Source: Candidatus Woesearchaeota archaeon CG10_big_fil_rev_8_21_14_0_10_37_12 (GTDB taxonomy: Archaea > Nanobdellota > Nanobdellia > Woesearchaeales > ARS49). From it: a DNA stretch of 33,859 nt. The DNA is taken from contig PCYA01000002.1 of assembly GCA_002762795.1 (NCBI GenBank), positions 1 to 33,859 of the forward strand. The letters run 5' to 3'. A program made the translations under genes and the position numbers. A model generated the notes under the pieces. That model worked only from the letters and a program-made list of their open reading frames with translations. It was not told the origin of the DNA and did no database searches. Positions 20,439 through 27,545 of this stretch are shown here, one piece after another. Position 1 is the stretch's first letter. Every line of letters starts with the position of its first letter.

Positions 20439-21590
20439 ATGAAATCAATTAAAGATGTGACTGTACAAGACAAACGCGTTCTTTTGCGAGCAGATCTAGA
20501 CATCCCTATTGAAAACGGAACAATTGTTGATGACACCCGCATAAAAGCAGCACTTGAAACCATCAAATACTTGCTTAAAAGAAAAGCAAAAGTGATTATT
20601 GCAGGACATTTAGGGCGGCCAGATGGAAAAATAAACGAAGATTTGCGCATGCTTCCAGTTGCAGCACGGTTATCAAGACTGCTGAAAAAACCAGTAAATT
20701 ATCAACTTGATTGCATTGGAAATTTTATCGAGCAAGCGAGCAGAGAATTAAACAACGGACAAATCATGCTTCTTGAAAACATCCGATTTCACAAAGAAGA
20801 AGAACAAAACAGCAAAGCATTCGCAAAAAAACTTGCTTCTCTCGCTGACATTTATGTGAATGATGCCTTTGCAACAAGCCACAGAAAACACGCAAGCATC
20901 GACGCGATAACATATTATTTGAAAGGTTATGCAGGATTACAATTTGAAAAAGAAGTAAAAACAATCAAAAGCATCTTGAAAAAACCAAAAAATCCCTACA
21001 TTGCAATTATCGGCGGAGTAAAAATAACAACAAAAATTGGAGCTATCAAAACCCTACTCAAAAAAGTTGACGCAATACTTCTCGGCGGAGCAATGATATT
21101 TGCATTCTACAAAGCACTAGGAAAAGAAATAGGAACAAGCATTTGTGATAAAGATAACGCAACGCTTGCAAAAACTTTGCTGAAACTTGGGAAGAAAAAA
21201 ATCATTTTGCCAACAGACATCATGATCAATACCGGAAAAACAGTTTCTGTGTACAACATACCCAAAAATGCGTCTGGATTGGATATTGGACCAGAAACAC
21301 AACAAACATACTCTGAAATAATCAAAAAAGCAAAAACTATCATCTGGAACGGACCAATGGGAAAATTTGAATACAAAAAATTCGAGAAAGGAACAAAAAC
21401 AATAGCGCAAGCAATTGCGAAAAGCAAAGCGACAAGTTTAGTTGGCGGCGGAAACACAGAAGAAGCCGTGAAGAAATTTGGATTAACAAACAAATATAAT
21501 CATGTAAGCACAGGCGGCGGAGCAATGCTAGAACTCATTGAAAAAGAAATGCTTGCAGGGATTAAAGCACTTGAAAGAAAAAACAGTTGA
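20439..21590 (+). CDS. pgk: Phosphoglycerate kinase
   Basis: This 383-residue enzyme interconverts 1,3-bisphosphoglycerate plus ADP and 3-phosphoglycerate plus ATP in glycolysis and gluconeogenesis. Family signs are LLRADLDIP (N-terminal substrate site), GHLGRPDGK, LLENIRFHKEEE, YVNDAFATSHRKHAS, GGVKITTKIGA, LLGGAM, WNGPMGKFE and STGGGAMLE. The substrate motif usually reads RxDxNxP, and here the Asn is Asp. The LLENIRFHKEEE and YVNDAFATSHR wording looks more like bacterial than classical euryarchaeal Pgk, so ancient transfer is possible. The gene stops 1 bp from the convergent coiled-coil gene. Confidence 0.96.
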   Translation: MKSIKDVTVQDKRVLLRADLDIPIENGTIVDDTRIKAALETIKYLLKRKAKVIIAGHLGRPDGKINEDLRMLPVAARLSRLLKKPVNYQLDCIGNFIEQASRELNNGQIMLLENIRFHKEEEQNSKAFAKKLASLADIYVNDAFATSHRKHASIDAITYYLKGYAGLQFEKEVKTIKSILKKPKNPYIAIIGGVKITTKIGAIKTLLKKVDAILLGGAMIFAFYKALGKEIGTSICDKDNATLAKTLLKLGKKKIILPTDIMINTGKTVSVYNIPKNASGLDIGPETQQTYSEIIKKAKTIIWNGPMGKFEYKKFEKGTKTIAQAIAKSKATSLVGGGNTEEAVKKFGLTNKYNHVSTGGGAMLELIEKEMLAGIKALERKNS

Positions 21591-21591
21591 T

Positions 21592-22773
21592 TTATTTCTC
21601 AACCAACACAATCCCCTGTTCTTTCAACGCAAAACGCAATTCTGCAAGCTGATCATCTTCAACAGGAATAACAAAATTTGCAATTCTTTTTTCCAATAAT
21701 TCTATTTCTTCTGCAATTTGTTTAGACTCATGAACTTTTTGCTCAAACGCTTTAATCACATCACGCTCTGCAATATTTTTGTGCACATCCGCCTCCAGTT
21801 TCTTTGCATTTGCGTATTTATGCACAAGTGGACCAAGATTTTCTTTTGTGAGCTCATTTAATTTTGCAAAAAGTTTATCAAACTCTTCACGCTTCACATC
21901 AATTTCCTGCTGTAAAATAGCATGCCTTACTTTTTCTGCCTGCTTAATGATCTTAAACGAAAAATCATTCACCAAAGCAGAAATAGCATCTTCACCATAT
22001 TCTGAAATAAGCGCGTCGTTTGTTTTGTGCGCATATTTCTTGAAAACACTTGACAATGGAGAAAACAACCCGCTGATTGCTTGTGCGGCAACACGCCGGT
22101 CATTAGCAGCAGTTACCAGTTCGTCCTTAACGGCTGCATACTCTGAACGTGCAGTTATGGCTTGTTTTTCTTTTTGAATCTGCTCCTGACTTTGATGCAG
22201 TTGGCGCAGTTTTTCATTCAATTCAGCAAACTCTTTTTCAGCACTCCTGCGATTTTCAACTGCAACATTTACGTTTTCAATAAACTTTTTGATCTCTTTG
22301 AAGTTTCCCACTTTTCTCTGCGCAGAAGATATTGTGTTTGTTTCGCTTTCAAAACCTGCAAGAATTAATTTGATCTCTCTCAAGTTATCACCAAAAAACT
22401 CTGACAAAATTGCAGAAGGCCTTGCATTCTGCTCAGCAAACTGCCTGAACAATCGCTGCAACTCATTAAAATCTTCTTCTGTTTTAGGAACAAATAAAGA
22501 ACTAGAAAATTGTTTTGTAACTCTTAAAAAATGCTCGCGATTACCAATCATAAAGTGCTTTGCGCGCTCAGGAATATTCGGATTATGCAACTCTGCATTT
22601 TCCAAATCACTCAAACTTTTTTGTAAACCTGCTTGAATATCTGGAAGACTTTCTTCTAAACGCAAAACAATATCTAAAAGCTCTTTTTCTTTTGCTGCTT
22701 TCTCTTCAGACAACCAGGAAACTACTTCATCAAACGACTTCTTTTTCGCAAATATTTTTTTAAACCATTGCAT
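21592..22773 (-). CDS. Coiled-coil protein of unknown function
   Basis: This 393-residue, highly charged helical protein is Glu/Lys/Ala/Leu-rich, with probable coiled coils at about 15-60, 160-215 (with RRSAEKEFAELNEKLRQL) and 275-365. There is no signal peptide or membrane helix. The N terminus MQWFKKIFAKKK is basic and amphipathic and could touch membranes. No family is recognised; a structural or cell-organisation role is a guess. It diverges from rnp4 across a 70-bp intergenic region with TTTAAA elements. Confidence 0.78.
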   Translation of the reverse strand: MQWFKKIFAKKKSFDEVVSWLSEEKAAKEKELLDIVLRLEESLPDIQAGLQKSLSDLENAELHNPNIPERAKHFMIGNREHFLRVTKQFSSSLFVPKTEEDFNELQRLFRQFAEQNARPSAILSEFFGDNLREIKLILAGFESETNTISSAQRKVGNFKEIKKFIENVNVAVENRRSAEKEFAELNEKLRQLHQSQEQIQKEKQAITARSEYAAVKDELVTAANDRRVAAQAISGLFSPLSSVFKKYAHKTNDALISEYGEDAISALVNDFSFKIIKQAEKVRHAILQQEIDVKREEFDKLFAKLNELTKENLGPLVHKYANAKKLEADVHKNIAERDVIKAFEQKVHESKQIAEEIELLEKRIANFVIPVEDDQLAELRFALKEQGIVLVEK

Positions 22774-22843
22774 ATGCCTAAAAACATAGAAAATGTTTAA
22801 ATAGTTTTGTACTCCTGAGTAGTATAATGAGGAGTGTAGCTAA
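22774..22843. promoter_or_regulatory. Divergent promoter region with ACTCCT/AGGAGT repeat
   Basis: A symmetric TATA, ATGTTTAAATAG, near 22792-22803 could serve both directions. ACTCCT (about 22811-22816) and AGGAGT (about 22831-22836) form an inverted repeat. The second arm also serves as a GAGGAG ribosome site 10 bp before the rnp4 ATG. Confidence 0.4.
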
Positions 22844-23143
22844 ATGGTAAAAGTTTCCATTAAAACCGCAAGGCAGCAAACAGCCAAATCACGAATTAAA
22901 ACCTTATTTGAAGAAGCAGAAAAAAGACAACAATACGCCAAAAGATATATTACGCTTGCCAGAAAGATTGCTCAAAAAAACAACGTTCGCATTCCTCTGG
23001 AATTACGCAGACGATTCTGCAAAAACTGCAACGCTTATTTAATACCTGGAAAAAACTGCAGAATACGCACATACAAACAAAAAGTTATTATACGCTGCCT
23101 TGAATGCCATACGATAAAAAGAATCCCTGTCAAAAAGAGGTGA
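22844..23143 (+). CDS. rnp4: Ribonuclease P protein component 4 (Rpp21/Rpr2)
   Basis: This 99-residue basic protein has two N-terminal helices (KTARQQTAKSRIKTLFEEAEKR and RQQYAKRYITLARKIAQKNN), then a zinc ribbon with Cys59, Cys62, Cys85 and Cys88. This is the architecture of archaeal Rpp21. It binds the RNase P RNA with Rpp29 and helps tRNA 5' maturation. Length and spacing match the family. A GAGGAG site precedes the ATG. The next gene starts 3 bp after the stop, and its ribosome site lies within the last codons. Confidence 0.92.
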   Translation: MVKVSIKTARQQTAKSRIKTLFEEAEKRQQYAKRYITLARKIAQKNNVRIPLELRRRFCKNCNAYLIPGKNCRIRTYKQKVIIRCLECHTIKRIPVKKR

Positions 23144-23146
23144 AAA

Positions 23147-23497
23147 ATGAAAAACCTTTGGTATCTGGCTGTTTTTCTGCTAGTCATAGGAATACTTGCA
23201 GGATTTTCAGGAATGCAAAACCCTACAGGAGCCCTTATTGCAAACATACCACCACGCTGGGATTACGCAACAAACGAATTTGTTGTGCAAGACAAACTTG
23301 AACTTGATCTTAACACTGCATTCTTTGACTCAGACAGCAGAGAACTCGCATACAGCGTTACACCAAGCCCAGGAATAACAGCAGGAATCCAAGGCAGCAC
23401 CCTTATTGTCATGCCTGAACAAAGCGGAACAATCAAAGTAACAGCAAGTGATGGAAGCTTATTGATGACAAAAGAATTGGTGATTGTGAAACAATAA
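23147..23497 (+). CDS. Secreted single-domain protein with cadherin/Ig-like fold
   Basis: This 116-residue protein has an N-terminal signal or anchor helix (LWYLAVFLLVIGILAGFSG), then one beta-sandwich domain with LELDLNTAFFDSDSRELAYSV and TIKVTASDGSLLMTKELVIV, as in bacterial/archaeal cadherin-like or putative Ig domains. The AAGAGGTGA ribosome site is formed by the last codons of rnp4, so the genes are cotranscribed. A surface role is likely. Confidence 0.75.
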   Translation: MKNLWYLAVFLLVIGILAGFSGMQNPTGALIANIPPRWDYATNEFVVQDKLELDLNTAFFDSDSRELAYSVTPSPGITAGIQGSTLIVMPEQSGTIKVTASDGSLLMTKELVIVKQ

Positions 23498-23503
23498 ACG
23501 ACG

Positions 23504-23842
23504 TCACTCAGCTAATGCACTATATTGAGTACGCTCTCTTCTTAAATAGAGTCTTTTTTCAATAGCACGCTTTCCATGAACAATTGGAAAAACAAGCGAT
23601 ACTGTAGCAGCAAAAATCATGCGCTCAAGATCTCCATTAAAAAATTCTTGACTTCCAACTAAACTATCTGATAGTTTATACATGCCAAAAAACAGTCCTG
23701 TATGAAAAACATAATTAACCGCTCCAGTAATTCCTTCAGCAACCAAAGGATTCTCTCTTCCCCCACACAACCCATATAGAGGTTTTAGTAAAAATCTATT
23801 CACCGGGTGATATCTCTCCATTATTGATCCTTCTCGCGCCAT
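23504..23842 (-). CDS. Small protein of unknown function with one or two hydrophobic segments
   Basis: The product is about 112 residues, with hydrophobic stretches at about 38-55 (VNYVFHTGLFFGMYKLS) and 70-85 (IFAATVSLVFPIV) and a basic C terminus. No family is recognised. I chose ATG 23842 because the minus-strand TATA (CTTATAATG, near 23866-23874) lies about 28 bp upstream; ATG 23863 falls too close to it, and ATG 23821 is also possible. It converges with the cadherin-like gene across 6 bp. Confidence 0.6.
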   Translation of the reverse strand: MAREGSIMERYHPVNRFLLKPLYGLCGGRENPLVAEGITGAVNYVFHTGLFFGMYKLSDSLVGSQEFFNGDLERMIFAATVSLVFPIVHGKRAIEKRLYLRRERTQYSALAE

Positions 23843-23895
23843 ATAAAAAATCATAAAAAACAAACATTATAAGTTTTTCTTTCTAAATTTCAGAA

Positions 23896-24210
23896 TTATT
23901 TCCCTTTCGTCAACTTCACGTGTTCTTTCTGCAACAATAGCGCATAGATAAACGTGCAAATTATGATAAGTTCAAAGAACCCATTAATATGTCTCGGAAT
24001 ATTAATCACGTCAACCATTCGCAAGATTGTTATTACTTCCTCTGCAATAAACACCAATACTGCAAAGAATAATAATTTCCAAGGCATCAAATAAACTCTT
24101 TTATCGCGGAGCGGAACAGTAAACAGTTTTACAAAAAGCCAAATAGCAATCACTACAAACAACAAATTATACCATGGTGCAACCTGCGTTAAGCTTTCTC
24201 CAAAACTCAT
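23896..24210 (-). CDS. Small three-helix membrane protein, paralogue of its neighbour
   Basis: This 104-residue protein has about three membrane helices. The core LLFFAVLVFIAEEVITIL resembles PLLIALILFAAEELIGSL in the adjacent gene, with the acidic pair EE inside a membrane segment conserved. It overlaps that gene by 4 bp (ATGA). The two look like a tandem duplication, possibly forming a heteromer. No family is recognised. Confidence 0.75.
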   Translation of the reverse strand: MSFGESLTQVAPWYNLLFVVIAIWLFVKLFTVPLRDKRVYLMPWKLLFFAVLVFIAEEVITILRMVDVINIPRHINGFFELIIICTFIYALLLQKEHVKLTKGK

Positions 24211-24521
24211 TCTCCATACCCTCTCGCAATATTAATTTGTTTAATCAAAGCTGCAATCAGAAAAATAAGAATAAAACTTGGTAGGACGTGCGTTAAACCA
24301 GGATACTGCCACACACCAAACACTTTCAAAGAACCAATAAGCTCTTCAGCAGCAAATAAGATTAATGCAATAAGCAAAGGTTTCCACGCTGCAAGATATT
24401 TTCTCTGCCTTGCAGACTCAAACAAAGTTAACGCAATAACACCTGCAACAATACTCAAAATAACTGCTGCAAGCGTCGCAATACCATAAATCCAATCATA
24501 TGGAGTTAATAACACAATCAT
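24207..24521 (-). CDS. Small three-helix membrane protein, first of a tandem pair
   Basis: This 104-residue protein has the same layout as the following gene: helix, short basic loop (ESARQRKYLAAWK), helix with an embedded AEEL, and a third helix. On the minus strand GCTTTAAAAACG (about 24567-24578) is a likely TATA, and AAGAGGT abuts the ATG. The third codon, GTG, is better spaced for that site and could be the true start. Confidence 0.75.
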   Translation of the reverse strand: MIVLLTPYDWIYGIATLAAVILSIVAGVIALTLFESARQRKYLAAWKPLLIALILFAAEELIGSLKVFGVWQYPGLTHVLPSFILIFLIAALIKQINIARGYGE

Positions 24522-24586
24522 ACCTCTTTTTTAATTCTGCTCTGTTCTCTACAATGACTATTTCGTTTTTAAAGCTTTCGTACGAT

Positions 24587-24628
24587 AAAAGCAGTTCTGC
24601 ATTCGCTGCGCTCATGAGAACTGTTTTA
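24587..24628. repeat. Hairpin in the intergenic region before the lipid operon
   Basis: AAAAGCAGTTCT is mirrored by AGAACTGTTTTA with one bulged base, enclosing TTCGCTGCGCTCAT. It sits between divergent promoters. Function is unknown. Confidence 0.35.
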
Positions 24629-24674
24629 CCAACAATGCGATACTCATTTAAAGCCTGCTAAAGTAACTGGCAAC

Positions 24675-25166
24675 ATGAACCTGCCAAACGCGCTCAGCAC
24701 ATTCAGAATTATTCTTGCACCATTTGCATACACTGCAGGATTTACCGGCCATGCAACTGCATTTATTACGCTATATGTTCTTGGCTGCATCAGCGACATA
24801 CTTGACGGTTATTTTGCAAGAAAATGGAAACAACACAGCAAACTGGGAAGCGCACTTGACACAATAGCAGACGTTTTGTTTTATCCCTCTGCACTCAGCA
24901 TTTTTGTTTTAGTTCCAGACATACCGCTCCTTATCTGGTACATCATTTTTGCAGAAATAGCACTTATGATACTTGCCTTGCTTGTTTCCTGGAAAAAGAA
25001 CAAATTAACAATGGACCATAGACTATCAGGAAAAGCAACAGCAACAATCACATTTATTTGTATCATCACATTTGTATTATACAATTATGTTTTTTGGCTT
25101 GCTTACTTATTAATAATCATATTTGCCTGGGCAATCATCGATAAAATACAGGTTTGCTTAAAATGA
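24675..25166 (+). CDS. CDP-alcohol phosphatidyltransferase-family enzyme
   Basis: This 163-residue membrane enzyme carries the full family motif D41-x2-D44-G-x2-A-R-x8-G58-x3-D62-x3-D66. It transfers a phospholipid moiety from a CDP-linked donor to an alcohol. With CarS in the same operon the donor is probably CDP-archaeol and the product an archaetidyl head-group lipid (for example glycerol phosphate, inositol phosphate or serine); which alcohol cannot be read. A TATA (CATTTAAAG, about 24645-24653) lies 26 bp before the ATG. The stop overlaps the next ATG (ATGA). Confidence 0.9.
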   Translation: MNLPNALSTFRIILAPFAYTAGFTGHATAFITLYVLGCISDILDGYFARKWKQHSKLGSALDTIADVLFYPSALSIFVLVPDIPLLIWYIIFAEIALMILALLVSWKKNKLTMDHRLSGKATATITFICIITFVLYNYVFWLAYLLIIIFAWAIIDKIQVCLK

Positions 25167-25768
25167 AACTTCTCAGCTTTAACCTCAATTACAACACACT
25201 ACAAAACCAAAATAAAATCTGCACGTTTATCAACAAAACAAATCCAGACATAGGATTTTTTCCTGAAAGCTTACCTAAATTTACAGAAAAATTTAACGAT
25301 AAATTCAACATTCACAGCTCATGCAAATATCATCCAACACTACATATTAAACCATTAACAAGAAACAGCAACTCTCTCATTTCAAAACAGGAAGGAACTG
25401 TCAATAATCATTTTTTGAAACATGGAATCAAAAAACTCGTGTTTGATTACTCTACAACAGACCTGCACTACTTATTTGTTCATTTGAGTTTAAATCCCCT
25501 GTGGAGAAAAGAGCAAATAAAAGAACTTGCGCAGTTAACTGATGAACACACAATCTTAGCAGGAGATTTTAACACCCTTTCACTCAGAGAATTGCAACCG
25601 TTCACCGAGAAAGGATATTTGCCGCTTATTCAACAGCCAACATTTCCTGTCTGGAAACCAATACTTCCTCTCGACAATGTGCTTGTTCCAGAAACAATAA
25701 CTGCAAAAGCGAAAATAATAAACACAAAATTATCAGACCACTTACCAATAATTGCGAGGATAAAATGA
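25163..25768 (+). CDS. Endonuclease/exonuclease/phosphatase-family hydrolase
   Basis: The 201-residue protein has EEP-superfamily marks: LLSFNLNYN with metal-contacting Asn7, FFPES with Glu35, a central VHLSLN, GDFN (134-137) and C-terminal SDHLP (about 191-195). EEP enzymes cut phosphodiester or phosphomonoester bonds in nucleic acids, inositol phosphates or lipids. Because it sits between two phospholipid genes with 4-bp overlaps at both ends, a phospholipid or head-group phosphate substrate is a fair inference. ATG 25163 is preferred to the in-frame TTG 25154, which would lie inside the previous gene. Confidence 0.85.
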   Translation: MKLLSFNLNYNTLQNQNKICTFINKTNPDIGFFPESLPKFTEKFNDKFNIHSSCKYHPTLHIKPLTRNSNSLISKQEGTVNNHFLKHGIKKLVFDYSTTDLHYLFVHLSLNPLWRKEQIKELAQLTDEHTILAGDFNTLSLRELQPFTEKGYLPLIQQPTFPVWKPILPLDNVLVPETITAKAKIINTKLSDHLPIIARIK

Positions 25769-26271
25769 TTATTCAGCTTTTACAATTTATTTACTTGATG
25801 ATCCCTGCATACGTTGCAAACATGACACCTGTCCTTGCACGAAAAATTCCCTGGACAACACCACTTGATTTAGGAATAACTTTCAGAGGGAAACGTGTTT
25901 TTGGAAGTCACAAAACATGGAGAGGGTTACTACTCGGAGTTTTAGCTGGAACAATAATTGGATTTTTATTTTCACAAATGTATTGGCCAATTTCTGTTAA
26001 CGCTGTTTATTGGAGTTTGCTTGCAAGCTTCGGCGCATTATTCGGAGATCTTGTCAAAAGTTTTTTCAAAAGACAACTGAACGTGAAGCCCGGCAAATCA
26101 TGGAAACCATTTGACCAATTAGACTTTGCAATCGGAGCAGTTATTTTTGGCAGCACACTATATTTTCCAGGATGGACTGTTGCGATATTCTTTGTTATAA
26201 TTAGTGCCGCATTTCATCCAGTTGTAAATTACAGCGCTTATTTGTTAAAAATACAAAAAGAGAAATCATAA
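25765..26271 (+). CDS. carS: CDP-archaeol synthase
   Basis: This 168-residue membrane protein transfers CMP from CTP to unsaturated archaetidic acid, the activated intermediate of archaeal ether lipids. CarS signs are YVANMTPVLARKIPWTTPLDLG, GKRVFGSHKTWRG, FGALFGDLVKSFFKR and GKSWKPFDQLDFAIGA. Length and helix pattern match the family. It closes a three-gene operon with 4-bp overlap and converges on the next gene with a 6-bp overlap. Confidence 0.95.
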   Translation: MIIQLLQFIYLMIPAYVANMTPVLARKIPWTTPLDLGITFRGKRVFGSHKTWRGLLLGVLAGTIIGFLFSQMYWPISVNAVYWSLLASFGALFGDLVKSFFKRQLNVKPGKSWKPFDQLDFAIGAVIFGSTLYFPGWTVAIFFVIISAAFHPVVNYSAYLLKIQKEKS

Positions 26272-26667
26272 ACTACCAAGCACTGCAAGCAACACATACA
26301 CAACTCCTAAGACAACCAACTCTTTCTTTTGTTCATACAACAATGTTCCTACAGGAATAAAATACACAAAAACTAACGGTTGAATTACACTAACTGTTGC
26401 TGGCAACGCCATAACTGGAATCAACAAAAAATTATCAAACGAAAAACGCCACAGTGCAGCGAGCAAAATAACACCAAGGATAACTGCCTGCCATGTAAAC
26501 TGCCAAAATAAAATTACAAAAATTGCAGAAAGCAAAACATGCTGAAGCAATCTGAAATATTTCTCCCCCTGCTTCAACTCCTCTTTTGTAAAATAAGCAA
26601 TAATAACACCTGCAAGCAAGCCAAAAACCGGAGCAATGGCTGAAAGAATTACACTTAATGTCCCCAT
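26266..26667 (-). CDS. Membrane protein of unknown function
   Basis: This 133-residue protein has four or five membrane helices, with the motif YFTKEELKQGEKYF between the first two. No family is recognised. It starts inside the end of the truncated dph2 gene (13-bp overlap), in the place where the rest of dph2 would be expected. That placement suggests a rearrangement joined them. It could also form an operon with the Dph2 fragment. Confidence 0.72.
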   Translation of the reverse strand: MGTLSVILSAIAPVFGLLAGVIIAYFTKEELKQGEKYFRLLQHVLLSAIFVILFWQFTWQAVILGVILLAALWRFSFDNFLLIPVMALPATVSVIQPLVFVYFIPVGTLLYEQKKELVVLGVVYVLLAVLGSL

Positions 26668-26915
26668 TCACTATGCCCCCACTGAACTAAAAGATCAACA
26701 CCTAAACGATTAACCTCAATCGGAAGATCACACGCTCCCCAACAACTGCCAAGCCAAATAATAACTTTTGCACCAGTATTTTTTTCTAATTGATCTGTTA
26801 TTTCTTTTGCCAACGGTCTGAGACCATCAGGTAATTGAATGCAGACTGTTTTTGCATTTTCTGCCTTGATTTTTTGCTCTACTTTGTCCAGTTCCAAATC
26901 GTATTTTTGTAACAT
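26655..26915 (-). pseudogene. dph2: Truncated dph2 (diphthamide synthesis), N-terminal domain only
   Basis: The 86-residue reading matches the start of archaeal Dph2: YDLELDKVEQKIK, CIQLPDGLRPLAKEI, then GSCWGACDL with an Fe-S ligand Cys at 58, and VDLLVQWGHS. Full Dph2 is about 330-350 residues with two more domains that supply the other cluster cysteines. Here it stops after HSEWGH, and a membrane-protein gene occupies the following DNA. The radical enzyme that builds diphthamide on EF2 could not work from this fragment alone, so it is a pseudogene or a split or repurposed domain. No good promoter is seen. Confidence 0.75.
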
Positions 26916-26991
26916 CGTAAACAGTTAGCAGTAAACAGTTTGTAGTACGCAGACAATCATATCTGTTAACTGTAAACTACCAACTAAAAAA
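26916..26991. repeat. Short GTAAACAGTT-type repeats
   Basis: GTAAACAGTT occurs twice in tandem-like spacing (26928-26937, and imperfectly at 26942-26951 as GTAGTACGCA context), with the related inverted CTGTTAACTGTAAAC at 26963-26977. The repeats may form a hairpin between the tRNA 3' end and dph2. Nothing else is recognised here. Confidence 0.3.
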
Positions 26992-27077
26992 CGCCCTTGG
27001 GCAGACTCGAACTGCCGACTTCATGGTACCTGCAAAAGCATAACAGCCATGCGCTCTACCGGCTGAGCTACAAGGGC
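26992..27077 (-). tRNA. tRNA-Asn (GUU) with a 13-nt intron after position 37
   Basis: The acceptor arm GCCCTTG/CAAGGGC is a perfect 7 bp. The D arm is GCTC-AGCCGGTA-GAGC, the anticodon stem CATGG/CCATG, the T arm GGCAG-TTCGAGT-CTGCC, and the discriminator is G. The anticodon loop reads CTGTTA, then 13 extra nt (27028-27040, containing TGCTTTTGCA), then A, which is the usual archaeal intron site between 37 and 38. Without it the tRNA is 73 nt. The CCA end is not encoded and a T6 run follows. The TATA box is CATTTAAAAAG (27103-27113, minus strand). Confidence 0.9.
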
Positions 27078-27175
27078 ATACAGAAAAAGAGTAAAATATG
27101 TGCTTTTTAAATGTTTTGCACAAATCCTTGCCGATACTTTTAAATAAACAACAACCATACAGTGATTTGAAAAAG

Positions 27176-27475
27176 ATGGTGTACAAAACAGGAATTTTAT
27201 TGCTTGGCTTTGTTGCATTAGTCGGAGCGGGAATACTCGTTATAAACTTTAACGAGCAACTAACAGGACAATATATTTCTTCAGGAGGAGGAAGTTGGTA
27301 TTACGGCGTGCAAATCGCACAAATGCAACCAGACGAAGCATGTACTTATGCTGGATATGTTCCTGTGACTCCTATCGCAGTCAAACGAAACGAGTACGGC
27401 ACCATACTCGCTGTTTGCCAAGACAATGGCAAAGAAGTTCTTGTACCAACAATACAAAGAATTTACGTGAAATAA
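27176..27475 (+). CDS. Small secreted or anchored protein
   Basis: The 99-residue protein has an N-terminal hydrophobic helix (TGILLLGFVALVGAGILVINF) and a short external domain with two Cys (DEACTYAGYVPVTP and AVCQDNGKEVLVPTIQRIY). I chose ATG 27176, 34 bp after the TATA CTTTTAAATA (27137-27146). The in-frame ATG at 27098 lies upstream of that promoter and overlaps the tRNA promoter. It resembles the small surface protein at 23147 in style. Function unknown. Confidence 0.7.
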   Translation: MVYKTGILLLGFVALVGAGILVINFNEQLTGQYISSGGGSWYYGVQIAQMQPDEACTYAGYVPVTPIAVKRNEYGTILAVCQDNGKEVLVPTIQRIYVK

Positions 27476-27528
27476 TTGTTTTGTTTTAAACCAACATCTT
27501 TAAATATAATTCCTTCTTAAACTTGATT

Positions 27529-27538
27529 GGAAAAGGGG
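27529..27538 (+). promoter_or_regulatory. Ribosome-site-like leader motif GGAAAAGGGG of the large surface protein
   Basis: The motif lies 7 bp before the GTG start. The same decamer with the same 7-bp spacing precedes the TTG start of the paralogue at 32258. The upstream TATA is CTTTAAATATAA (27498-27509), so these genes have a leader of about 20 nt rather than none. Confidence 0.55.
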
Positions 27539-27545
27539 TAAGATA

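Noticed and set aside
27098-27175. Longer start of the small secreted protein at ATG 27098
   Set aside because: It would begin inside the tRNA promoter and upstream of the gene's own TATA, and would bury the signal helix behind a non-hydrophobic stretch.
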